Below, one piece after another: positions 12,447 through 23,614 of a stretch of 64,000 nucleotides of DNA (position 1 is the stretch's first letter; each line of letters starts with the position of its first letter). The DNA is from Reticulitermes lucifugus (taxonomy: Eukaryota > Arthropoda > Insecta > Blattodea > Rhinotermitidae). The stretch is taken from positions 3,493 through 67,492 of the forward strand of contig JAKCWW010000033.1 in assembly GCA_026260175.1 (NCBI GenBank), given 5' to 3'. The notes beneath the pieces are model-generated. The model was given only the letters and a program-made list of their open reading frames with translations, searched no databases and was not told the DNA's origin. The position numbers were made by a program, and so were the translations under genes.

Positions 12447-13672
12447 TTTTTTTATGCTCCTCAGGGCAAAGCCTGAGACTGTACACTAACATGATACAAA
12501 ACTGCTGCCTTTCCGATCCAGTACACGCAGCAGTTGTTTTACGCCCTACTTGCGTTCCTGAAAAAGTAGACGTATATCAAAACGACGTATATAAATATGA
12601 TATTCCCGTCAGAAGTATGGGGTAAGCGTAAAAGAATGCAGCCAGACAAAGGGCGTTAAAAGGAAAATGAGAGAGCGCAAATTAATAAATTGCGTAAATT
12701 GGCAACGAGCGTTAGGCTAAAGCAAAAAAGGCGTAAAACAAGAACTGGGTGTACTCACAATTATTGCGTAATTCAGTGATAAATAACACACTCAGCCGGT
12801 AAACCGTCGTTAAAGAAAGCGAGGAACACGATCACCCCTCATACTAATTACAATTATGAAACGTCCTGCAGGGCTTCAGAATGGCAATAGATCAAGTTTG
12901 AAATGGGAGGTAAGAGGAGAGAGGAACAGAGTCCTCACTTGAAATCTGGCCGGAAAAAGTTGGGGTCAAATTACAGAAGCTTAATCTCCGAACTCTTGCA
13001 ACATGGGCGTAGGGATTTTGGTTCACACAGGAAGCGTGGCAGGGTTTAAGGGTTGCATGCAGAGCAATGTTAAATTGATGAGTACTTAGACGTAATTAGC
13101 TTTAACGTCCAAATGTCTGTAAAAGCGATTAATTGCTACGACCCTTCAACCTCCCTCACAGCGCATATGGGACTTTGGGAGGACTCTGAGGGCTATAGCT
13201 GGAATGAAACCTAGTACGTCTTCATAACCCCTTATAGCAAAGTCTGAAAATCGCTAATTTAGTGAAGAAATTCACCATTCTTTATGAAAACTTAGATTCA
13301 TTATCATGTTCAAAACAGTCACGACACTGAGGACTGACTATTGTGAAGACGGTACCTGTGTCAATAGAATCCAGTTCATTCCCTCACATTATTTGTTTAA
13401 AATAATTTTAATATTGTTTTCCCATCTACATCTAAATTCTTCCAGTGTTCTCGTCCATTCAGGTTTTTAGATTAAAATTTTGGGGAAGATGCCCGCTAAG
13501 TTTAGGCAAAGAGGATGTCAAACATACACTGTTGATTATTACAGCAACTATAAAATGAAGAACGGAATATCCAAGTAATAGTAGCTGAATATGAATGATT
13601 AGGTGGCTTACAAGAAGCCGATAAACTATACTAATTATTTGTTATAGACCTAGAAGATACTCGTAGACAAAG
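12447..13672. other. No recognisable gene
   Basis: Begins with a T-rich junction after the minisatellite, then unique-looking AT-rich sequence. No motif or repeat recognised. Confidence 0.5.
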
Positions 13673-14025
13673 ATAAATATAAGCAATGAAGGAAATGAAA
13701 TGCCGCCAACACAACTAGTATATGTCTTATATTTATTTGGCAACATGCTTCGACCTCAAACGGCCATCTTCAGGCCGGCGGTATAAAGTACATAAAAGAA
13801 AAGGTACACAATTGTAATGATGCTTATTAGAACTGAGATCTAAATTTTACAATTGTGTACATTTCCTTTTATGTATTTTATGCCACCGGCCTGAAGATTA
13901 CCCTTTGAGGTCGAAGCATGTTGCCACATTAAAGATATAATATATACTAGTTGTGTTGACGGCATTTTATTTCTCTTATTATAAATCTAACACAATGGGA
14001 TGACAAAAGTAAAAATAAATATAAG
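13673..14025. mobile_element. Foldback element, family 1
   Basis: Inverted arms with outer ends AAATGCCGCCAACACAACTA (left) and the reverse complement of TAGTTGTGTTGACGGCATTT (right). The arms hold a hairpin with CATGCTTCGACCT and GGCCATCTTCAGGCC. An 11-bp direct repeat ATAAATATAAG at 13673-13683 and 14015-14025 may be the target duplication, but it is AT-rich and could be chance. The element resembles 2208-2575 in layout and in the CACAACTA end motif. Confidence 0.6.
13891..13926 (+). ncRNA. Degenerate hammerhead-like motif
   Basis: CTGAAGA is followed by a short hairpin closed by GGTC, then GAAG in place of GAAA, CATGTT, and GCC, which pairs with the GGC before the core. The inverted partner lies at 13739-13776 on minus. 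The altered GAAA makes activity unlikely. Confidence 0.35.
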
Positions 14026-14093
14026 TGGTTTAATAAGGCAAACGTTTTGTAAGTCTATGTACTTAATGTACAGGGAGCTACAACAGTGACAGC

Positions 14094-14111
14094 GGGGGGC
14101 GGGGGGGGGTT
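14094..14111. repeat. G-homopolymer run
   Basis: Almost uninterrupted G (one C). Such runs are also next to two of the three assembly gaps in this window. Confidence 0.85.
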
Positions 14112-14162
14112 AATCCGAAGGTAGTCCCAAGAAACATGCATAACAGAATGCGACTGTATTCA

Positions 14163-14182
14163 ATAATAATAATAATAATAAT
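14163..14182. repeat. (AAT)n microsatellite
   Basis: Short run of AAT triplets. Confidence 0.9.
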
Positions 14183-17100
14183 GTTTTGTACATATGTCTT
14201 AAAATTTTCATGTGCTCTACACGTTCGGCCCATCTCTCGTCCTTCATTAAAACACTGTAATAACTGGCGTACATAGAGAAGAGTACAAATCATACAGCTT
14301 GTCTTTATGAAACTTTCTTCTCCTTCAGCTTCGTATTACGCCCTCTCGTAAAATGAAATTCTGTCACACAGATTCAAATTAATGACTGTGTTATCTCCCA
14401 GTACCATGAAAACCTGGAAACTTGTATTCCATCCGAAATCGTAAGTCGTAAAAAGACACGTCAGTCTCGTATTCCTAACTGGATTGTAAAACAAAAACAC
14501 AGGCATGTTTAGAAAGTAGTCTTTGAAGCATAACAAAATTGATTACACATCATTATGCCTAAAAGCAAGATAAGAAATAGTGCCCAGACGGTTTGAAGTG
14601 CACTTGTGTTCACAGCGCCCAGCAAAATGCCTAAGTAGCTTCTCCACGTATACAACTACAGACCTACAGAGTAGATTTCATACTTACATAAAGTAGATAT
14701 TTTCAAAGAAGATCACAGGATGTAGTTCAAACGGTATAAAACACATAATGTTGGACAAAGAGGAAGTTCTCTTTCAAAATCAGAAGTTTACTGTTTTGTC
14801 ACCTTACATAAGCGTACGACAAACGTAAAGGACAGAAAGAGGGACTGAACTCATTAGTTGAGTAAACACTGTGCCTCGCTATCACCGGGGTGCGGTTTCA
14901 AATTGGGTCTACGTGCGACCCGGGTATGATTTAGACGTACACAGACATCCATTGTAATCCAGCCAACAGCGGGTACGGAATGCGGTGGACAGGTTTTTAT
15001 TACTGGCTTAGCAGACATAGAATAGTGCAGTTAATCTGCAGTATGTGAAACTGACAAAAGCAGGGTTTCACTGAAATACTATCTGGCCTTCAATATTCAA
15101 TTAGGCCCAAATATATTCTCTAGCATTTTGGACGCGGTGAAATATCGGTGTGGACTTAATAGAAAAGGTTTTCCTAACACGGACATACTGCGTAAGCTAA
15201 ATATTGGTGAACATTACTCAGTTTCGTTTCAATCCCTGTAATTCACTTGGGTCGGTTCTCTTGTGGCTGGCGTAACATTTCACAGCTACTGCAAAGAACT
15301 TCCACTTTTTACGAAAATGTTTCTTCGGTTCCTTCCTATCCCAAGTGTCTTCCGTGTATCGCTTCATGAGATTTGTCTGGTATATCTGCAAGCCTTCCTT
15401 CATGTTATCTTGCGTTCCAAAAATCTTACGATCCGGGTCTGCCTCCATACCACATAGACACGTAAACATCCGAACAACTGGCTCCACGGCTTATGCGTAT
15501 AGGCCTAATAACAACTGGCATTAAGGCCTTCAACCAATGCATGCATGAAACAAGACATGCAGTTTCAGGCAACTGAAATAACAGGACCGAATTAAACACC
15601 CACCTAAACAAACACGACTGCCACTTAAACATTTAAAAATGAAAATAATATAAAATACATACAATAAATAATTTTCCCAATTCACACACAACATACTGTT
15701 GCTTTACTACAAACACCAGCGGCATGATGTTGTCTACGGAAAACCCACTGTCTGTTCATCTGGAAAAAATACAGACTGAACTTCTATTTCACTTTCGAGG
15801 TGACTTTAAACACGAGATCAAATCACGGTGATAATAAAGTGTTATTACAGAAATATTTCATATAAAATGTGACTTTTTCAACCTTCCTTCATTTAATTGA
15901 TTCAACTGTATCCCTACTGTAAAAGGACAAAAGGTGACCTTCAGGAATAGAGGTTAATCGCTGACCTAAAACCGCAAACAGAACAGGAAATAATTTCATA
16001 AACTCCCCAAAGACACGTTTCCAAATTGTGAGCAGTGTTAATCAAGGAATCTGAAATGATCGCGGTATAAGTTTTGAGTGAAACGAATAAATATGTACAT
16101 CCACTTTTCAGCTGCATACTTAGAGCTATCAAAATATGAAAATAAGTTTCGGGGAATAGATAAGTTTGGAGCTACCTAATTGATAAACATAAAATCCTAT
16201 TCATTCTATAGAATATTTATGTCAATACGGCCTGCAAAAAATTATCTTTGGTCAGTCCTTAAACAGTCCGTATTTTAAATTAACAACTCGTTACACATAA
16301 AATGTTATACCCTCTTGCGTAGATATTATGCTTTGTGCAGTCTAATTCCATTTGCACAAACATTTCATAGACAGTCTCCTTTTCTTAATTTCTAAGAACT
16401 GTGGTACAGAAAAATGTTTCTGAAGAGTCACGCTGATGACGAATAAAAAGACTACGCAACTGAAACAGCGACTACAAATTTATAAACTCAATTATGCCTC
16501 CGTCTAAATTAAATTAAGGCAGAGAACCGCTCTTCTGAAATCTAATTTCAGTGATTAATTGTTATCACTTTTGTTTCCTCCATTATATATTATTAATACA
16601 GATTATTTAGAGCTATATTATGATAAAACACTGTGTTTTAACACAGATGTTTTGTAAAAGGGCCGCTTAGTAAAGTGATGATTAAGGAATTTCAATTTTA
16701 TCTCGCGCAATACGTTCTTATCATAGTTAACCAGGAACAGTGAAATATGTTCTATAATACGACTCAGAAATAATTTCTGGTGCATTAACAACAGGAATAC
16801 TCGGAAGGAGAATATAAAATGAGAGAAAATTAAAGAAGATATTTTCCAAGCAGTGATTCTGAACCTCGACCTATTATGTTCAAACTTTAGCAGGAACTGT
16901 ATCTCTTTGGAATTTCCTATCGCTTTGTTGCCATGAACTCCAATCCCGTATTGTAGAGACGTGTTTAGTGACGACAGACAGATACTGTAAATAATGGTGG
17001 ACTGAAATAAAAAAAATCACGGCTCCTGGAGTCTTCTGTCAGGGCTAAGAAATTAATAGAAGACGCGCAAAAAATATTCGTACCTGTTATGAATGAAAAG

Positions 17101-17829
17101 GGAGGCACGTACGGGTCTTATAATTTAAACTGGCAATAACTTATGACAAAGTGCCTGTAGTGGCCTATTATGGGTACCAGTATGTCAGTGAAAGCTTTTA
17201 AAAATTAACTTAATTTCTTGGAAATAAAATTACGTGCATCATTTTGTTTTTAAGTTAAATGTATCAACTTTTGGGTACAACCATCCCGTAGTGTTATTGG
17301 AACCAAAGAGTCAACAGAGAGAAACAAACACAACTGTGTATTTTTTAAATCCTTTGTGTTATTTTGCCTGCGTAATAGTTAGATCATTCAGTTTTCTATC
17401 AATAATATTATATTTTCTTTTCATTTCATTGTCCTGTCTTTCGTTTATTCCTTGCTCGATTAAATACCAGGTGTTTTTCCATTCGTTGGCTACCTCTAAA
17501 TGTGTTTTATAAAGGATTCCTTTCGACCTTTGTTTCTTCATGTATAAAACCTTGAGTTCGTCTTTAACCCTTAACTTCTTTGTTTTGATTTTAGTGATGT
17601 TTGCAGAGGAAGTAATACTAGACACTTTTCGTGAGTATATTTTGGAACTTTTTTAGAAATACATTGTTTATTGAAATAAATGTTAGAGTTTCATTGTAAT
17701 ATATTTCCTTTAATATGCTTACTGATTACAATAAATACTCAGTTGTGCTCGACTCCTCCTATCTGTTGACAATTTATACAAAGTTTGAGTAATGAATAAA
17801 GCTGAAGACGTGTTAATGATTATGGCAAT
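14183..17829. other. No recognisable gene
   Basis: AT-rich sequence. The minus-strand frame at 15218-15487 (89 codons, lysine-rich end, RYTEDTWDRKEPKKH) is locally less AT-rich and could be a decayed LINE tail, but I cannot place it in a family. A segment at 14875-15000 has tRNA-like GC-rich patches that I could not resolve into a SINE. Confidence 0.45.
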
Positions 17830-18190
17830 TCGAGAAGTTTGATTAAAATCAGAAAAACTTCGGGCAATTCACAGAAGATAGATATAAGTACATTTATGTT
17901 AATATCTCGCTGAATTCTTCCTCGATGGAGAAAAATTTAAAAACGGCAAAGAAAATCAGAACATACATTTCACTTCAAACACATTCTTTCGGAAAATCGT
18001 GCCGTTTAAGAGATAATTACACAGCCGTACAGGACATAGAAGACGCAACATAATACGGTGCAAATGACTTCGATTTCCATGCTGGGTAATTAAGATAAAG
18101 ATAAACAGATACTTGTTACTTCCGACTGGATAAAATGTTGAGCTAGAGATGCACGTTGAAGAACTGATAATTAAGGCAAAAGTAAACTCA
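17830..18190 (+). repeat. Dispersed repeat E, partial copy
   Basis: Shares blocks with the copies at 55880-56380 and 58430-58960: ACATTTATG followed by ATATCTCGCTGAATTCTTC, AAAATCGTGCCGT followed by GAGATAAT, AACATAATACGG, and CATGCTGG followed by TAA. No coding capacity, terminal inverted repeat or poly-A tail was recognised. Probably a non-autonomous transposon or the untranslated part of a larger one. Confidence 0.6.
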
Positions 18191-18225
18191 AAGATCCGAA
18201 AGATTTTCATGTAGATTCAAGTTTT

Positions 18226-18395
18226 CTGAGATGTGACACCGTGTCGACTGATTGCTACCGAAGTTTCAGGGAAGCTTGCCTCTCCATCGTCAACGCAATA
18301 GTCTTCTTGGACTACCCTGAAGATGGAAGCAGGAAGGTCATCCAAAAACTTCGGAAACTATTTACCAATTGACAATGCGTCGTATCTCTGAATAC
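18226..18395. mobile_element. Foldback element, family 2
   Basis: Left arm has TGACACCGTGTCGACTGATT, then CTACCGAAGTTTC, then TCTCCATCGTC. The right arm has CCCTGAAGATGGAAGCAGG, CTTCGG and ACAATGCGTCGTATCTC in inverse order. The CTGAAGATGG motif is intact in the right arm, but the matching GAAA is displaced. Arms are diverged, so this is an old copy. Confidence 0.6.
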
Positions 18396-19768
18396 TTAAG
18401 ACCTTCAACAACACTGCTGTGCTAAGTCTAAGTCTCTAAAAGTGGTCCATATTTCTGTTAAACATTCCTGATTTACAGTTCCAGTGATTTATTACTACTG
18501 ACTATAAAAAATCCTTAAAAAATTGTAGATTTTAGAAGATAAATGAGCAGTGAAGGTAGACCTTAAGATGGCAGACCCTTGATAAAGTTGAATACTGTAT
18601 TTACCTACTTTATCCGTCATTAATGATCAGATTACAATAATCATTCAACTGACGAATCCAGTGAACTGGAACCAGCAGCTAAAAGTTATTATTCCACGTA
18701 AATTTGTGGAGATAAATGTGCATATTACAATGGCTCTCCAGAATGTACCTTTACGGGATTGGACTCTATAGCTTCTTGTATTTTCCTGTACATTTCGAAA
18801 GCAAAGAGAATTTAAAAATGCTTCAGAAAGTATACGATTCCTCAGTCCTTAAACATGAATAGGACGTGAATTACCCGAAGCGAAATAAAATAAACAACTA
18901 TATCATGGGAAGCCCTTCTTGATAAAAATATTCGCTCCGCTGGTCAGCAGATTTCCCGCTATTTATAAAACCCACAAGTATAATAACCGTGTTTCCAACA
19001 TGTTCTACTCAACCAAGAGGTTCATTGTCGCATTTACAAAATCCTTTCCTGAGCCAGTTTAATCCACACAACTTCTTTACACCACATAAATAACGCAATT
19101 TAATTAGGTTTAGCTTAAAATCTTAAAATGGGCGTACTAGGTGTAGTAGTCAAAGAAGTACTGTTAATGGAATTTGTAAATGGTTAAATGGTTTCAGAGT
19201 GCCTACTTCCGCTCTTTATCCTTACAGGCCGCGCGTGTATGCGTTACACTTCCAGGCACTTTAAAAGAATGCTTTTAGAGTATTATTTATGCAGTACATA
19301 ACCCGTGACGCAGTGTACCGGACAAAATTTGTATTACAATAATAAATTTACCTACAATTTGTTGATTTGTAAACAAAATTATCGTTACGGTGCTTTTATA
19401 AAATTCTTCGAATAAAAAAAGGGAAGAACTCTTAGCAACGTCTTTCTTAATCCATGTTCAAGCACACAGCATGTGCGGCAATTCATTGCGTAGCTACGCA
19501 GACCTGCATGTAGTGTTACGCTTTCAGGCAAACTGGAATTTAATTGAATTGTATAAAACGTACATACTAAAGGCGAGAGCGAGAGATCACAGTATGCAGT
19601 TAAGTGCTTGGGGTGTGCAGGTTGCTGTCATGAATGCAATAACTGTTAGCGAGGCACTACCCAGACCCTTTAGAAATTACAGTGGCAGAAACTGCTACTA
19701 CTTGGGGCCCAAACACTGCACAAATTCGTGAGAGGAAAACGCAGCAACACAATCTAACGAAGACTGTG

Positions 19769-19802
<34 letters not shown>

Positions 19803-20084
19803 CGTGCATGCGTGCACTTAATTACCGCAAAATAGAGTGGATATTTTCAAAATTCTTCAAAGAAATGTTAAAAGAATGCACACAAAGTCAGTGTCTCTTT
19901 TTTCAACATGGAAATGTATCGCTTTTTATTTAATAGCCAACTTAAAATATCTCATCAGTTTTAGGATTTAATGGAATTAATAAAATACCACCCAGCAAGA
20001 TCGTTGTTTAAATTAAATATTAGGCACTCTTAAATTTTGAAGTTCCAATGGAGGTGAAGACGCCAAATTTTGTCTTTTACAATA
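18396..20084. other. No recognisable gene
   Basis: Unique-looking AT-rich sequence with an 86-codon frame at 19471 that lacks recognisable features. A TA/TG microsatellite lies inside and is listed separately. Confidence 0.5.
19767..19805. repeat. (TA)n(TG)n microsatellite
   Basis: Run of TA dinucleotides passing into TG dinucleotides, then GCGTGCATGCGTGC. Confidence 0.95.
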
Positions 20085-20150
20085 TGACAGCATGTATTCT
20101 GGTAGGTATATATCAATGTTTCGGACAAACTCACTGTCTCCATCTTCATA
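20085..20150 (-). mobile_element. Single hammerhead-like arm, family 2
   Basis: The minus strand reads TATGAAGATGGAGACAG, then GTCCGAAACATTGATA. This is the family 2 arm without a recognisable inverted partner. The first core base differs from the hammerhead consensus. Confidence 0.45.
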
Positions 20151-20367
20151 ACCGAAGTGAAGAAGATGAAGTATATTTATCCCAATCGTTGTAATCCACT
20201 TTCCAAATAAAACGGTGTCATAACCCGGAATACCACAAGAATCAAAAGCAGAAAGTTTTAAATCATATCTTCAAACAGAATTGTACGTACGTACTTATAT
20301 AGTGACAATTTTTAAGGCTTCATTCTAGGCGTTACCAAATGTTTTTAGTTAGTAGAGTACCTGGGCC

Positions 20368-20625
20368 CGATCCCAGTGGCCGTGCGGTCTAAGGCGTGGG
20401 TCTTCGGCCGCTCGCTTACTGGAATCGTTGGTTCGAATCCCACCGGGGGCATGGATGTCTGTCTCTTGTGAGTGTTGTGTGTTGTCNNNNNNNNNNNNNN
20501 NNNNNNNNNNNNNNNNNNNNNNNNNNNNNNNNNNNNNNNNNNNNNNNNNNNNNNNNNNNACCTCAACGAAACGAGGAGGCCCAGGCCCATATAGGGCTGT
20601 CGAGCCATAGAAAGAAGAAGAAAGA
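20368..20625 (+). mobile_element. SINE A, tRNA-Leu-like, recent insertion with internal gap
   Basis: The head has an A-box-like segment (TGGCCGTGCGGTCTAAGG) and a B box (GGTTCGAATCCC) in the order and style of a tRNA-Leu or tRNA-Ser gene, then a non-tRNA body and an AAAGAAGAAG tail. A 14-bp target duplication, AGAGTACCTGGGCC, flanks it exactly at 20354-20367 and 20626-20639, so insertion is recent. Bases 20487-20559 (73 Ns) fall in the body. The copy at 46711 has 78 bp in that place, so the gap is probably just missing SINE sequence. The head is not a functional tRNA gene, because the anticodon arm and acceptor ends do not fold cleanly. Confidence 0.9.
20487..20559. other. Assembly gap (73 N)
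   Basis: Run of N inside SINE A. Open frames spanning it have no meaning. Confidence 1.
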
Positions 20626-20897
20626 AGAGTACCTGGGCCTCATTCAATAAACATTAGCGAGACATGACCCAAAGTTTCTAAGAATTACAGTGTATAACCT
20701 GCTAATAGCGCGGCATTAATGCGTTAATACCATCAAAATTTTTATTTTTTGTTCCATCATTCAAAACCGAATGATATTGGTAAATGATACAGAAAGAAGG
20801 ATGTAAAATTGAGAGAACTTTGTTACGTTGATTGTGTATGAAAACTAGGAAACAACCGCTCTTACTTGATATTAAAAGACGGAACACTAGCATTACT

Positions 20898-20944
20898 CAC
20901 GGAACACCAGTGTTCCGCGGGAGCGTAATTTTGGAACCACTGCT
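20898..20944 (-). mobile_element. hAT-like terminal fragment
   Basis: On the minus strand it begins CAGTGGTTCCAAAATTACGC and contains two GCGGAACAC or GGTGTTCCG-type blocks. CAGNGGTTCC is the usual start of many hAT elements. Only one end is recognisable. Confidence 0.45.
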
Positions 20945-21587
20945 TTGCACCACGTCCAAACAGCAGACATATGTATTTAATTACCGAAATGCGTCCCTAA
21001 GTTAACTTCATAAACTGTCTTCCCTACTTTCACTGTCTGTCTGTGAGTTAAATTCGAGGTCACAAGACAGGCTTTATTTAATTTCGCAATTAGGCCTTAA
21101 GATGCCTATCCTGCAGCTTGTACAACATGAATTTTCACCTGCTGTATACTTTGTTTAAATAATGCTTGGAAAGCGGCGACAATCATTGCAAAAACTTCAT
21201 ACATCCCCGTTACGGACACACAGTATATTCTGCGAACGAATGAAAGGTCAGCTCATGTAAACAGCTCTGTTTATGCAACTGTAGAGTTGGGTCAGTAGAG
21301 ATGGTAACACTGATGATCAGACTGGGGTGAAAGGAGAAGAAATACGAGAGAGAATTAAACGAAGCGGAAGGAAGCGATAACGTAGAAGACACAAGTGGAA
21401 ATAAATGGTCTGGGAGAGGGAGACAGTGAGAATAGAAAAGGATTAAGAATTTGGAATATCGAATGAGCAAGAACAAGAACAAAATAAAATGGACGAAGAG
21501 GAAATAGCAAGACAGTGTACTGATTTAAACAGAAGAGATGAAAGCATTTTGCAAATATTGGTGACTCCTATAAACAAGTTCATCACC
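20945..21587. other. No gene; purine-rich tract
   Basis: About 21300-21520 is strongly purine-rich on the plus strand (GAAGAAATACGAGAGAGAAT and similar). No gene recognised. Confidence 0.5.
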
Positions 21588-21670
21588 AACAATTTGTACT
21601 AAATCCAGAACGTAAAAGCGCTCCTACATGTTTCGGCTACTGTCCACAGCCATCTACTGAGAGTATCAAT
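21588..21670 (-). mobile_element. Single hammerhead-like arm, family 1
   Basis: Contains CTCCTACATGTTTCGGCT and AGCCATCTACTGAGAG. On minus this gives CAGTAGATGGCT, a hairpin, AGCCGAAACATGTAGGAGC. The GGCU/AGCC stem II and GAAACAUGUA match other family 1 arms. The first core segment (CAGTAGA) is altered. Confidence 0.5.
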
Positions 21671-23573
21671 ACTTAAAGACGTAGAGAGCGTTATTATACA
21701 GCTTTGTCGATTATAAATGGTAAAATATATAATGCCAGTGTGCTATTAAAAATCAGTGTGTAGTGTTATATTACAATTATGTTAAATTATTATAATACAA
21801 GACAGTTATTAAAATATGTTGCATTCAAACACCTTAAAATAGTAAAATCTCTTCCGAGTTTAATCCAGTGGTAAATCCTATATGTTGACACACTATGCAT
21901 ACACCATGAACGATCATTCTGTACTCCATAAATGAATCATAATCTACATTAGTTTATCATGAAATATACAAATGTTAACTAGACAATACCTGTTAATATA
22001 ATTCTAATTATATCAGAAACACTAACCCAAAATATCAATTATAATTTTCCCTGATTCTGACCTCCGTTTGCAGACACTTCTCAGTAAATAACACGTATGT
22101 TTAACTTCTGATTACAGATTATTTCAAATTTATCTTATTCAATTGAAATACTGCTGCATGAAGAAATTTTTAGTGGAAAATATACTTCAATGAATTAGGT
22201 ACTCAAATATGAAAAGGGCATACTGATAAGAGGAATGATGCCAGGTGAGGAATATCATGAAACTGTAATCAAACACGCTGAAAACGAAGGGAAAACTGGA
22301 AAGAGGATTCCGAGGTTGGTGCACGCATTTATATTCCTAATACTTAAGGACGTACGAAGTTGTATTCTGACACTGTAATCACTACAGAGGTTGTACTGCT
22401 TCAAATGGCAAGTGTATGAATACTGCGGCTGTTGAAATGAGTAAGTACCGCCGTCTCTTTCAAAGTACTTGTCAGAGTTTCGCACAAAGTAACAGAAAGC
22501 ACACACTGAAACATTAGACACGGAGTCAAGTTCCGTTATTCATACCATTCACATTTCAGCATTTAGCCTCGTTTTAGCTCAAACCTAACACGAGCAGCTG
22601 GTTCCGGTTTTCTCATTTTGTGACAGGGTGTCTTGTACTATTTTGACTAACGGTTATGCCAGGATCTTGTTCAGTGAATTAGTAGTAATACTAGTAGCAG
22701 TAGGAGTACGTTAGCAAACAATACTAATATCATTACTACTACTACTAAACACCTGGTACTTATTACTGTTTACCACTTTCGCATAACACATGTATCTTTC
22801 TTTTAAATTACAATCCATTAAATAAAGTTCTGATCACGAGCAGAGACCATTTAACCTACTCATCCACTGCATAAATTTACTACCACTGTACATATTAATC
22901 ATCGGTACAGTCTGACAATACAGTCCACTAAATCAGCAAAGTCTGGTGGCACAAAAAGACGGAGTCGTATTGGCAGCCTTCCCAGGCAAGTCTGCCTATG
23001 CTGGAAATGTAATGTGAGATGAAATGATGCTGTCCCTGGCACGGTACTGCCACAGATGCATATAGCATTCCGATTTTCTCTCATTTGTATAATAATAATA
23101 ATAATAATAATACTTCTTGTGGAAAGTCGCCCACATTAACTGCCACGAGGTTCACAATTCATGTCGTATCACATATGATTAGACGCCAACTGACGATCTG
23201 ACTTAACAGCATTCATGCACGAATACAAATGTAATGCGCGGAAAAAAACAAACAGAAAATGATTATTCTGGGAATTATTTTATTTATTGTAGGAAGGTAT
23301 CAAAGTAAACTCTAAATACATGCTCCGTTATTATGGGATAGTTGTAAAGCTAGTAGAAAAGGGGAGAGGAACAGTCGAGGTTTTATTAATTCTTTTAGGA
23401 TTCATAGTTATCACCGCAGCGCCGTGTCAGGGAAGCAATTCTGTATATCCTTAAAAATTGTGCCTCTCTCTACAGAGTTTAAGGTTTATACTCGTACGTG
23501 CACCGGTCTGTTCGACATGCTCTCTCCTCTCTTCATCATCACTTCGCTCTGATTCTATCACCGAGTTACATAT

Positions 23574-23614
23574 TATATATATATATAGTTACATATTATT
23601 TATATATATATATA
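23574..23614. repeat. (AT)n microsatellite, interrupted
   Basis: Two AT runs separated by AGTTACATATTATT. Confidence 0.9.

Noticed and set aside
14875-15000. SINE-like segment with CGACCCGGGTATG
   Set aside because: GC-rich patches hint at a tRNA-derived element, but no family match inside the window and no clear box pair.
20368-20455. A tRNA gene
   Set aside because: A and B boxes are present, but the sequence continues into a SINE body, recurs at 46711, and lacks a clean cloverleaf with matched acceptor ends.
20345-20650. Open frames across the N run
   Set aside because: They run through unknown bases inside a SINE.
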